From contig CAUFMG010000019.1 in NCBI GenBank assembly GCA_959026725.1, positions 1 through 46,405 on the forward strand: a stretch of DNA of 46,405 nt, read 5' to 3'. This DNA is from an uncultured Collinsella sp. (GTDB lineage: Bacteria > Actinomycetota > Coriobacteriia > Coriobacteriales > Coriobacteriaceae). The translations under genes were made by a program, and so were the position numbers. This document shows, one piece after another, positions 1 to 6,590 of the stretch (position 1 is its first letter; every line of letters starts with the position of its first letter). The notes under the pieces were generated by a model. The model was not told the origin of the DNA and made no database searches. It saw only the letters and a list, made by a program, of their open reading frames with translations.

Positions 1-140
1 ACTTCATTAAGCAACGGCTCTGCCCAGCTCTCTACAACTTGGGCTGCCGTCGGCACCATTTTACCCTCCTGACGAGGAATTCGTCCATATTTCAAAAACC
101 AAATTGCGTTTGCTATCGAAGCCTTGATTATCAACTTCAT
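1..140 (-). CDS. small protein, C-terminus beyond window
   Basis: Partial gene running off the left edge. It opens at an ATG at 140 preceded by GGGAGG, reads MKLIIKASIANAIWFLKYG and continues to the window edge. A second in-frame ATG at 59 (MVPTAAQVV) has an even stronger ribosome binding site, GGAGGGTAAA, so the protein could begin there instead. The N-terminal stretch is mildly hydrophobic. I do not recognise the family. Its ribosome binding site lies next to the perfect palindrome at 151-186. Confidence 0.4.
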   Translation of the reverse strand, partial: MKLIIKASIANAIWFLKYGRIPRQEGKMVPTAAQVVESWAEPLLNE

Positions 141-150
141 CCGAACACCT

Positions 151-186
151 CCCACATTCATCCGCACATGTGCGGATGAATGTGGG
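151..186. repeat. perfect 36-bp palindrome
   Basis: Two 18-base arms, 151-168 and 169-186, are exact reverse complements with no spacer. The left arm begins CCCACATTCATCC. The palindrome lies between the divergent gene at 1-140 and the IS30-like fragment that starts inside it at 180. It could be an abutted pair of insertion-sequence ends, an operator, or a hairpin shielding a transposase start. Confidence 0.8.
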
Positions 187-346
187 AACCCGATACCCTG
201 AGGGCCGGACCGGCCGGCACCGGGAGATCGGAGGACGGCCGGTCCGGAAAGAGGAAGAAGGGTTCCGCGGAGGCGGCCCCGAGGGCCTACGGCAGGCTCA
301 CCAGGCACGAGCGGGACACGGTCCAGAGGATGCTGGAGCGCAGGGT
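180..346 (+). pseudogene. IS30-like transposase N-terminal fragment
   Basis: From the ATG at 180 the frame reads a basic leader and then AYGRLTRHERDTVQRMLERR, which resembles the start of IS30-family transposases (the GRLT..ER..I..ML block before the helix-turn-helix). Similarity stops at about 346, where sequence belonging to the neighbouring IS3-like element begins. The longer open frame beyond that point is antisense to the IS3 gene and is not protein-like. The DDE catalytic part is absent, so this is a dead fragment. The family call rests on one short motif. Confidence 0.5.
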
Positions 347-359
347 GGATTGGCAACAC

Positions 360-975
360 CTATTTGGACGATTCCGGGAGGGACAGCCCCGCCTCCCTGA
401 ACTCGACCGGAGACATGTAGCCCAGCGTCGAGTGGATCCTGAAGTTGTTGTACCAGTGCACGTAGTCCGAGAGCTTGGCCCGGAGCTCGCGCGTCGTGCC
501 GAACGTCTCGCGGTGGACGAGCTCGGCCTTCAGTATCCTGTTGGTCGACTCGTCGACGGCGTTGTCGTAGGGGCAGCCCTTGGCCGACAGCGACCTCTCA
601 ATGCCGAAGGCCTCGAGCATCAGGTCGATCTCGGCGTTGTCGAACTCGCTGCCGCGGTCCGTGTGGAAGACCTCGATGTCCGAGATGGGGAAGGAGAGCG
701 TCGCGAACGCCGACTTGACCAGCCGGGCGTCCTTCCTGGGCCCGGCAGAGTGGCCGACGATCTCCCTGTTGTAGAGGTCGACGAGCAGGCAGACATAGTT
801 CCACGAGGCCCCGACGCGCACGTAGGTCAGGTCGCTGCATATATGGGTGCGCGGCGCCCTGCCGCCGAAGCCGCGCGCGACGACGTTGGGCACGTCGGCC
901 TCGTTGACCGCCCCGGGGTGCACCTTGAACCTCTTCCTGCCGTATGCGCTGACCAGGCCGTTCTCCCTCATGATG
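360..975 (-). pseudogene. IS3-family transposase OrfB, 5'-truncated
   Basis: The frame reads IMRENGLVSAYGRKRF (end of the HTH_21 region) and then an rve integrase core. The DDE residues are visible: Asp in SDLTYV, Asp in FHTDRGSEF and Glu in AVDESTNRILKAEL. The C-terminus YNNFRIHSTLGYMSPVEF is typical of IS3-family OrfB. Upstream of about 975 the frame stays open to 1136, but that sequence is unlike the family, so the N-terminus and orfA are lost. The left end of the element is probably near 347 (TGGATTGG), abutting the IS30-like fragment. It would be inactive without OrfA. Confidence 0.8.
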
Positions 976-1260
976 CCGACAAACCCGGAAATGCTCCAAC
1001 GGAGCGCCGAACGAGCGTAACAATATAAAGCCGTGCAACACGTGTTGGACGACCGGAACATCCCAAACAAAGGCCTGTAGGTCCCACCTTCAAGCCCAAT
1101 AGCAAAATGTGCATCAGCGGATTTGCAGCGATACAAGTCTCAACCGTCACCATCACACCGCAGCGCGCCTAGTCCCACTCATCCTACTGTAAATGTCCCA
1201 GAACGAGAAAACGACCAGCTTAACATGCCAACCTTTATATCCGCACGCGCGTAATTCAAC

Positions 1261-1887
1261 TCATAAGGACCGGCTATCCCTTACCTGTGACACAATCTCA
1301 AACGCACAGAACAGAATCATCAGTCCAATCATCGTATAAGAGGCAGCCGAACCTTCAAGCACTATTCCACAAAGAACAATCTCCGCGCAGCCAATAAGAA
1401 CTGTTATCAGGCGCTCTGCCTTTTTGCTCTCGCCGCTCGCATAAAAAGGCGGCAAAGTGCACAAGATCACATATAGCCCGGGAAGGGAATACAGGATCGA
1501 TAGTCCAAGTCCCCCATCAACCGCAGTGCTTTGCGTAAGAATCAACTGAACCCAAACGGCAATTATCACTGAGCAGGTTGTCGATAAAAGAAGACTAGAA
1601 ATATAGCACGCAACAAAGTCCCGTCGCATTCGAGCAGAGAAATCCGCGAACTCTCTTCGCCGCGTGGAAACAATAAGGTACACAGAAATTGCAATAGAAC
1701 CAATCAGAGAAAACAGCGGAACAACCAGCAATTCAAGCTTATTACCCCATCGATCAACCACACCCCCACTCCAATGAGCGGGAATTGTATCAGGGAGGAC
1801 TGACCAAGCCGCCCATAGAATCAGAAATGGAAGAATAGAGAGGATGAAAGATGATAACACTGCAGTAGTTTTTTTTGAGGCTCTCAT
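1261..1887 (-). CDS. DUF1648 membrane protein
   Basis: A membrane protein of about 208 residues. The first transmembrane helix is followed by the DUF1648 signature (IPAHWSGGVVDRWGNK), which in this family links helix 1 to helix 2. Further hydrophobic segments bring the total to about six. SdpI-type immunity proteins carry this domain, but many relatives have no known role. I chose the ATG at 1887 because AAGGAG lies 11 bases upstream; an in-frame ATG at 1914 (MGAQGD) has a weaker site. GC content is lower than in the core cluster. No partner gene sits next to it. Confidence 0.7.
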   Translation of the reverse strand: MRASKKTTAVLSSFILSILPFLILWAAWSVLPDTIPAHWSGGVVDRWGNKLELLVVPLFSLIGSIAISVYLIVSTRRREFADFSARMRRDFVACYISSLLLSTTCSVIIAVWVQLILTQSTAVDGGLGLSILYSLPGLYVILCTLPPFYASGESKKAERLITVLIGCAEIVLCGIVLEGSAASYTMIGLMILFCAFEIVSQVRDSRSL

Positions 1888-1989
1888 CGATTCCGCATCT
1901 CCTTGCGCGCCCACATTCCACTCCGCCTTAAATCAAGTATACGTTTTGGAACGGGATGTCACTCCGAACGCCTTACCCTCTTAGTGTGA

Positions 1990-2006
1990 ATGCCGCTGCG
2001 GCATTG
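1990..2006. promoter_or_regulatory. inverted repeat upstream of pilin cassette 1
   Basis: AATGCCGC-T-GCGGCATT is an 8-bp perfect inverted repeat about 70 bases upstream of the start codons of cassette 1. Equivalent GCCGC/GCGGC repeats lie 72-76 bases upstream of the other two cassettes (3088-3113 and 4886-4900). The conserved position suggests a regulator site or attenuator hairpin. Confidence 0.5.
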
Positions 2007-2079
2007 TTGACTCATCCTTAGTAATCGCGTCTATCCTCTGCAGCATCAGCCAAAGCAATCCGAGAGGAGCCGCACATGC

Positions 2080-3042
2080 ATGCAGCGGAAATTCCTTTCG
2101 GGGGGGGGGGTATCTCCCAGATTTACCCGCCGCCCGAAGGGGCAGTCGACAGTCGAGTACGTACTGATCATCGCGATCATCGTCCTGGTGGTGCTGATCG
2201 CGGGACCGTGGGTCTCGTCGGCGATCACAAACCAGTTCAACACGGTGGCGGGGACGCTCGGCAACGGAATCTCAAAGGGGAGCTGGGAGTCGGGCGGCAC
2301 GGGCGGCGGCAACGGGTCGTTGACCGACGCCGACATCGTGGACCCCGTTCACGGGATAGCGTTCGCCGTGTACTCGGAGGACGACCACAGCCTCATGTTC
2401 TACAAGCGCCGCGGGGTCCCCAGAGTCGGTGACATGCTCAACAGCCGCCGCGTGACGGCGGTGTATACGGGGTTCGAAAATGGATACGCCACCGCGACCG
2501 TGGGAAACGACGGCAAGACGACTGCCCCCTGGTGGCCTAACAGAAATAATATCGTGGCCGTAAAGGCCATTGACGATGGCATAGAAATCCACTCGTTGGC
2601 ATTTTGCTTTCAGTACATGGAGAACTGCAAGAGCTTTGATCTGGCAAAGTTCGACATGTCGAACTGCACAAATCTGCAGCACGCATTCGCGTATTGCGGC
2701 AATGCGACTTCCTTCAGTATTTCAAGCTGGGATACGTCCTCGGTCGTCGAATTCGACTCGGCGCTCAAAAACCTTTACAAGGTCGAGGAGATTGACATCT
2801 CCGGATGGTCGACGCGGAAAGCCGGCGATTTACGTCTCCTTTTTTCCACCGACAGTTCGCTGAAAAGCGTGAAATTTGGACCAGGGTGGAAGACCTCAGA
2901 TGTTATGGATATGCTCGGCATGTTTAGCTATTGCAAAAATCTAAACCTCGACTGTTCCGATTGGAATGTCCCAACCTATGCCAATCATAGTGACTTCAAT
3001 CACTGCGCCCCCGGCGTTATCCTCCCGAAGGCGTGGCAGTAG
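2080..3042 (+). CDS. Flp-like pilin with BspA/DUF285 repeats, phase-variable (ON)
   Basis: A 320-residue protein. A basic leader (MQRKFLS, three Gly from the G run, RRPKG) ends in a class III prepilin site G|QSTVEY, with Glu at +5 and Tyr at +6, followed by a hydrophobic helix (residues ~27-47). This is the Flp/Tad type IVb pilin pattern. The C-terminal half holds DUF285 (BspA-like) repeats, seen as F.YM..C.....L..FD.S.C.NL...F..C. Such repeats occur on surface adhesins. A run of 11 G at 2100-2110 sits inside the leader codons; with 11 G the ATG at 2080 is in frame with the pilin. A second ATG at 2076 is in another frame. The repeat part has lower GC than the pilin part, suggesting module transfer. 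No Tad machinery is in the window. Confidence 0.8.
   Translation: MQRKFLSGGGVSPRFTRRPKGQSTVEYVLIIAIIVLVVLIAGPWVSSAITNQFNTVAGTLGNGISKGSWESGGTGGGNGSLTDADIVDPVHGIAFAVYSEDDHSLMFYKRRGVPRVGDMLNSRRVTAVYTGFENGYATATVGNDGKTTAPWWPNRNNIVAVKAIDDGIEIHSLAFCFQYMENCKSFDLAKFDMSNCTNLQHAFAYCGNATSFSISSWDTSSVVEFDSALKNLYKVEEIDISGWSTRKAGDLRLLFSTDSSLKSVKFGPGWKTSDVMDMLGMFSYCKNLNLDCSDWNVPTYANHSDFNHCAPGVILPKAWQ
2100..2110 (+). repeat. G11 homopolymer tract (phase-variation site)
   Basis: Eleven consecutive G, 20 bases after the in-frame start codon of cassette 1. Loss or gain of one G moves the pilin out of frame with the ATG at 2080. A tract of 10 or 13 G would put it in frame with the ATG at 2076. Confidence 0.85.
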
Positions 3043-3087
3043 GTCTGAAGAAACAAAACGGCAAGCAGTTTATGTGGCGCGGGCACC

Positions 3088-3113
3088 CGTGCCGCCGTTG
3101 CCTCAGCGGCACG
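3088..3113. promoter_or_regulatory. inverted repeat upstream of pilin cassette 2
   Basis: CGTGCCGC and GCGGCACG (8-bp arms, 10-base loop) end about 75 bases before the start codons of cassette 2. The core matches the repeats before cassettes 1 and 3. It lies 45 bases after the stop of cassette 1 but has no T run, so a plain terminator is less likely. Confidence 0.45.
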
Positions 3114-3212
3114 TTACGGGCTAGTCGGTTCGATTTAACGTACGCTCTGCATGCAATATCAATCCCCATGCGAAGGGAGTGTCGCATATGCATGCAGCGG
3201 CAATTAACCTTC

Positions 3213-3222
3213 GGGGGGGGGG
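3213..3222 (+). repeat. G10 homopolymer tract followed by TGGG
   Basis: Ten G, then T, then three more G. With this length the frame from the ATG at 3192 stops at the TAG at 3234-3236, and the frame from the ATG at 3188 is also not the pilin frame. Restoring the pilin frame would need 9 or 12 G (from 3192) or 11 G (from 3188). The T interruption may once have been part of a longer run. Confidence 0.8.
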
Positions 3223-3466
3223 TGGGTATCTCCTAGGAATACCCGCCTCCGAGGCCAAGGAGCCATCGAGTACGTTCTGGTCATCGCGATTATCGTCCTG
3301 GTTGTGATGATAGCCGGCCCTTGGGTCTCGTCGGCAATCAGGAACCAGTTCAACACGGTGGCGGGAGTATTGGTAAACGGGACAGCAGGTGGGACTTGGG
3401 AACCGAGCGGTTCCGGCAGCGGTAACGGCGCGGGTTCCGCGACCGTCCAGGCGGCGCTCGCCAAGG

Positions 3467-3488
3467 ACGCGAAGGACACGCGAAGGAC
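3467..3488 (+). repeat. 11-bp tandem duplication causing frameshift
   Basis: ACGCGAAGGAC occurs twice in a row, whereas the matching place in the paralogue (near 5247) has it once. The extra 11 bases shift the frame inside the linker of cassette 2. Confidence 0.85.
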
Positions 3489-4257
3489 TGGACCCTCGGT
3501 GAGCAGAAGGCAGTTGCCGAGGACATCGCCGCCAAGGGCGAGGCGTCGCCCGCCTACGCCAAGGCGAAGGCCGCGATGGATGCCGGCACCGAGTTCTCGA
3601 TGAAGCTCACCGATGGCAAGACGCTGACTTACCGCATTATCGGCATCAATCATGATGACCCTGCAGGCGGATCCGGCAAGGCGGGCCTCACGTTCCTCAC
3701 CACCACGACGGGCATTTGGTCCCCCATGAACGCGATTGACACCAACGCCGGCGGTTGGGAGAAGTCTGAACTCCGTCAGAAAATGAACTCCGGCAAGATC
3801 TGGAATCTGATGCCCTCCGATTTCCAGTCCAAGGTGAAGGCCGTCAAAAAGCTATCGAACAATGTCGGGGGCGGTGATGAGAACAAGAACGCCGCCGTGA
3901 CGGCTACCTCGGACAAGCTGTTCCTGCTCAGCTACTCTGAGATCGCCCCCCACCTCCTATTGGGCATCCTATCCCTGGACTTCCTCCGAGGGCACCCAGT
4001 ACGAGGCCTTCAAAGGCAAGGTGACGGAGAACTATAATCCCAACTCTGCCATTGCCATTGGCAGCGGTTGGTGGGAGCGTTCGGTGTTTCCGAACGCCTC
4101 GAAGGGCTTCCTCCATGTCGACAGCAGCGGCAATCCGTCGGACAGCAACTCCGCGCCGGGCTGGTTTTGCGTCTCCCCCGCCTGGTGCTTCTAGCTTGTC
4201 TAGCGCAAAGCCCGCGTTACCCCGCGCGTGCTTTCTTTTGGCGACCGAACGAACGGC

Positions 4258-4382
4258 TTCAGGTTCATGGCACGGGTAGTCGGATTGAAGAGAAATGGGG
4301 TCATACAGCGGCTCTCAGAGCGCCTGCCGCACTCCCCCGCCATTACCTCTGCTGCGTCCTCGTATAGAGTCCATCCTGCTTG
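4258..4382 (+). repeat. 3' flank repeat, copy 1
   Basis: About 125 bases beginning TTCAGGTTCATGG and including GGGGTCATACAGCGGCTCTC, repeated at 5990-6114 with only scattered differences. Both copies follow a DUF6273 cassette directly; cassette 1 lacks one. No clear open frame is shared, so it is probably a non-coding part of the mobile cassette. Confidence 0.7.
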
Positions 4383-4456
4383 GTGTTTCGAGTTCGGGGC
4401 GTATACGGTGGGTGGATAATGGATTCACTTCGATGACGGCGTTTACGGGAGCGACC

Positions 4457-4684
4457 ATGGCGATGCGCGAGATCGCGGTCAAGTTCGATGAGGGCGAAAT
4501 GGCCTTGATTCAGGGCCATGCGGACGCTACGGGCATGACCTTTTCCGAGTTCGTGAGAAGGGCCGCGTTCGAGAAGGCTGAGGACATGGCGGACATCGAG
4601 GCCTACAACGAGGCTTTGGACGGGGACGGCGGCACTCGCTACCCGATGGAAGAGGTCGTGCGCATGGCGGTGGAGGCTGAGTGA
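4457..4684 (+). CDS. DUF6290-type RHH antitoxin-like protein
   Basis: A 75-residue protein, MAMREIAVKFDEGEMALI..., then TFSEFVRRAAFEKAEDMADIEAYNEAL. A short N-terminal beta strand followed by two helices fits a ribbon-helix-helix DNA-binding fold, and the whole matches the layout of DUF6290/RelB-like antitoxins. The start at 4457 is supported by GGGAG five bases upstream. No toxin gene follows: a terminator lies 46 bases after the stop. It is therefore an orphan, perhaps a regulator of the flanking pilin cassettes or a solitary antitoxin. Confidence 0.75.
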   Translation: MAMREIAVKFDEGEMALIQGHADATGMTFSEFVRRAAFEKAEDMADIEAYNEALDGDGGTRYPMEEVVRMAVEAE

Positions 4685-4729
4685 TTGTCCACACGCGTTG
4701 TCTGTCTCGGCTCTAAAGGCTTCTCTTGG

Positions 4730-4764
4730 GCGGGGTTCGGCTTATAGCCGGGTCCCGCTTTTTT
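4730..4764 (+). terminator. rho-independent terminator after RHH gene
   Basis: GCGGG and CCCGC close a hairpin with an inner TCGGCT/AGCCGG stem, followed by TTTTTT. Confidence 0.8.
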
Positions 4765-4885
4765 GCGGCTTTCAGTTGTCTTTCTGAAGGTATGAAATGG
4801 CTGCCTCGATATGAATACGGTCGGCATTCGAAGCGGACGTTATAGCCGCGCTAATAGCGCATGACTTTCTCCCCTGCCGTCATCG

Positions 4886-4900
4886 TTGCCGCAGCGGCAA
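4886..4900. promoter_or_regulatory. inverted repeat upstream of pilin cassette 3
   Basis: TTGCCGC-A-GCGGCAA, 7-bp arms, ending 72 bases before the first ATG of cassette 3. Same core and position as the repeats before cassettes 1 and 2. Confidence 0.5.
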
Positions 4901-4975
4901 GACCGTTGCAAATACTTGGAATAGCCCTACGCTCGGCTCGTATTGCAAACCCCGAGTGAAGGGAGCCGTATATGC

Positions 4976-5923
4976 ATGCAGCGGCAATTAACCTTCGGGG
5001 GGGGGGTCGCTCCTGAAACGACCCGCTTCCGAGGGCAATCAATTATCGAGTACGTCCTGATCATTGCCGTCATCGGCCTGGTCATCGTGTTCGCGGGACC
5101 CGGCGTGGCCGGAGCCATCCGAAACCAGTTCAACCTGGTCGGCAACACGGTGAACAATGGGACGGTCGGCGGCGTCGAGGGAGGCGCGTCCGGTGGCGGC
5201 TCCGCTGGCGCCGATTCCGCGGCCGTCCAGGTGGCCATCGCCAAGGACGCGAAGGACTGGACCCTCGACGAGCAGGAGGCGGTTGCCAAAGACATTGCCA
5301 AGAACGGTACATCGTCTATCGCCTACGCCAAGGCCAAGGCCGCCATGGATGCCGGCACCAAGTTCTCGATGAAGCTGACCAATGGCAAGACGCTCGAGTA
5401 CCGTATCATCGGCATCAACCACGACGACTTGGCCGATGGTAGCGGCATGGCAGGCTTGACGTTCGAGGCGACCAACTCTGCCTTGGGTAGCCAGAGAATG
5501 AACGCTACGGACACCAATGCCGGTGGTTGGGATAAGTCCGAGCTCCGTACCCGCCTCAACAGCGGTGACCTCTGGTTGCTCCTGCCCAGCGAGCTCCAGT
5601 CAAAGGTGAAACCCGTCACAAAGACAACCGATAACGTTGGCGGTAACGGGGGCGGTGCCCCCTCGGCGACGACCGACAAGGTTTTTCTGCTCTCGGCAAC
5701 CGAAGTATACGGGGATATGCAATCTGACGGCATCCAGTACGAGTGCTACAAATCCAAGGGCGTGACGGGGTCGAACTATTCCGGTGCATCAGGCTATAGC
5801 CACTGGACTCGTTCCGTGAGACCGCGCAGCTCCACATCCTTTCGCTATGTTCAAAGCGGCGGTATTTGCTACAGCTACAGCGCGACGGACTCGTTTTATG
5901 TCCTCCCCGCTTTCTGCTTCTGA
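4976..5923 (+). CDS. Flp-like pilin with DUF6273 module, phase-variable (ON)
   Basis: A 315-residue protein read from the ATG at 4976. The leader (MQRQLTF, Gly run, TTRFRG) ends in the class III prepilin site G|QSIIEY, followed by a hydrophobic helix (VLIIAVIGLVIVFAG). A Gly/Ser-rich linker leads to a DUF6273 module: YRIIGINHDD, GGWDKSELRTRLNSGDLW, TTDKVFLLSATEV, YSHWTRSVRP, ending YVLPAFCF. DUF6273 modules resemble surface ligand-binding folds, but their role is not established. The 10-G run at 4997-5006 keeps this frame open. An upstream in-frame ATG at 4943 lacks a ribosome binding site, whereas GAAGGGAG lies just before 4972/4976. A strong terminator follows. Confidence 0.8.
   Translation: MQRQLTFGGGVAPETTRFRGQSIIEYVLIIAVIGLVIVFAGPGVAGAIRNQFNLVGNTVNNGTVGGVEGGASGGGSAGADSAAVQVAIAKDAKDWTLDEQEAVAKDIAKNGTSSIAYAKAKAAMDAGTKFSMKLTNGKTLEYRIIGINHDDLADGSGMAGLTFEATNSALGSQRMNATDTNAGGWDKSELRTRLNSGDLWLLLPSELQSKVKPVTKTTDNVGGNGGGAPSATTDKVFLLSATEVYGDMQSDGIQYECYKSKGVTGSNYSGASGYSHWTRSVRPRSSTSFRYVQSGGICYSYSATDSFYVLPAFCF
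4997..5006 (+). repeat. G10 homopolymer tract (phase-variation site)
   Basis: Ten consecutive G in the leader codons of cassette 3. The present length is in frame with the ATG at 4976; 9 or 12 G would be in frame with the ATG at 4972. Confidence 0.85.
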
Positions 5924-5936
5924 TCTCTTTCATCGC

Positions 5937-5970
5937 AAAGCCCCCGCAATCCTGCGAGGGCTTTTCTTTT
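5937..5970 (+). terminator. rho-independent terminator after pilin cassette 3
   Basis: AAAGCCCCCGCA and TGCGAGGGCTTT form a 12-bp stem with one mismatch and a 4-base loop, followed by TCTTTT. Confidence 0.85.
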
Positions 5971-5989
5971 GGCGATTACTCAAACAATT

Positions 5990-6114
5990 CGAGGTTCATT
6001 GTACAGGTAATCGGGTTGAGGAGAAATGGGGTCATACAGCGGCTCTCAGAGCGCCTGTCGCACTTCCCCGCCATTACCTTTGCGGCATCCTCGTATGGAG
6101 TCCATCCTGGTTGG
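5990..6114 (+). repeat. 3' flank repeat, copy 2
   Basis: Second copy of the block at 4258-4382, in the same position relative to the DUF6273 cassette. Confidence 0.7.
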
Positions 6115-6390
6115 CGTTTTGTTGTAACCGCTCACTTGTCCACAGATCAAGTGAACTGCTGGAATAAATACAGCGACACACTAGTTCGTTACAGTCGCCA
6201 TATCTGCGTAAATCGCCGCGATAAATACAGCCTGTACTCGTCTGTATACCAGCTACGCGTATGTAGATTCATGTCGCGTTAATAAATCGGCTCAAGCGCG
6301 TGCAAAACGCGCAAGTAACCGCAAAAAGCGATTATCGCGCAGGTAGATTTTTGGCACCCTGTTGCTTAATCAAAATTAAGCAATTGCTTA
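6115..6390. other. gene-free stretch
   Basis: No convincing gene. It holds several short similar pieces (AATAAATACAGC, GATAAATACAGC, TTAATAAATCGG). These could be repeated protein-binding sites or decayed sequence. Confidence 0.4.
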
Positions 6391-6423
6391 AAACAAAAAA
6401 GGTCAGGCACTAGGTGCCTGACC
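6391..6423 (-). terminator. terminator of tRNA-Pro
   Basis: GGTCAGGCAC and GTGCCTGACC form a perfect 10-bp stem with a 3-base loop. On the minus strand it is followed by TTTTTTG. Confidence 0.85.
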
Positions 6424-6433
6424 TGCAAACTTC

Positions 6434-6510
<77 letters not shown>

Positions 6511-6590
6511 AAGCTTTTGTTTGTTGCTCTGCTCTCGCTCGCAACAGGGAGTATATTAACCCGAAACTTTAGCCTTGTGCAAGAACTTTT

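Larger units (their letters stand above)
3188..4194 (+). pseudogene. Flp-like pilin with DUF6273 module, OFF and frame-broken
   Basis: Paralogue of the cassette at 4976. It has the same start block (ATGCATG at 3188/3192) and the pilin core RGQGAIEYVLVIAIIV. It then reads a linker and a DUF6273 module (FSMKL, YRIIGINHDD, GGWEKSELRQKMNSG, SDKLFLLSYSE, SGWWERSV) and ends PAWCF at the TAG at 4192-4194. Three lesions break it. The 10-G run puts neither ATG in the pilin frame. A tandem duplication of ACGCGAAGGAC at 3467-3488 shifts frame. A C6 run at 3946-3951, where five C would restore the frame, shifts it again; the last two lesions together return to the original frame. It may be a switched-off locus or a silent reservoir. 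Confidence 0.75.

Noticed and set aside
598..1041. Open frames antisense or out of frame to the IS3 orfB remnant (both strands, 180-1156)
   Set aside because: Composition is Arg/Ala/Gly-rich shadow coding caused by high GC; only the frame with DDE motifs is convincing.
2400..4200. Diversity-generating retroelement acting on the DUF6273 modules
   Set aside because: No reverse transcriptase or template repeat was seen in the window; variation here is explained by homopolymers and duplication.
4943..4975. Upstream ATG at 4943 as start of pilin cassette 3
   Set aside because: No ribosome binding site before it, and the conserved start block with GAAGGGAG lies at 4958-4978 as in the other cassettes.
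6115..6300. Possible CRISPR-like array or iteron cluster from repeated AATAAATACAGC pieces
   Set aside because: Repeats are short, few and irregularly spaced; no regular spacers and no cas genes.
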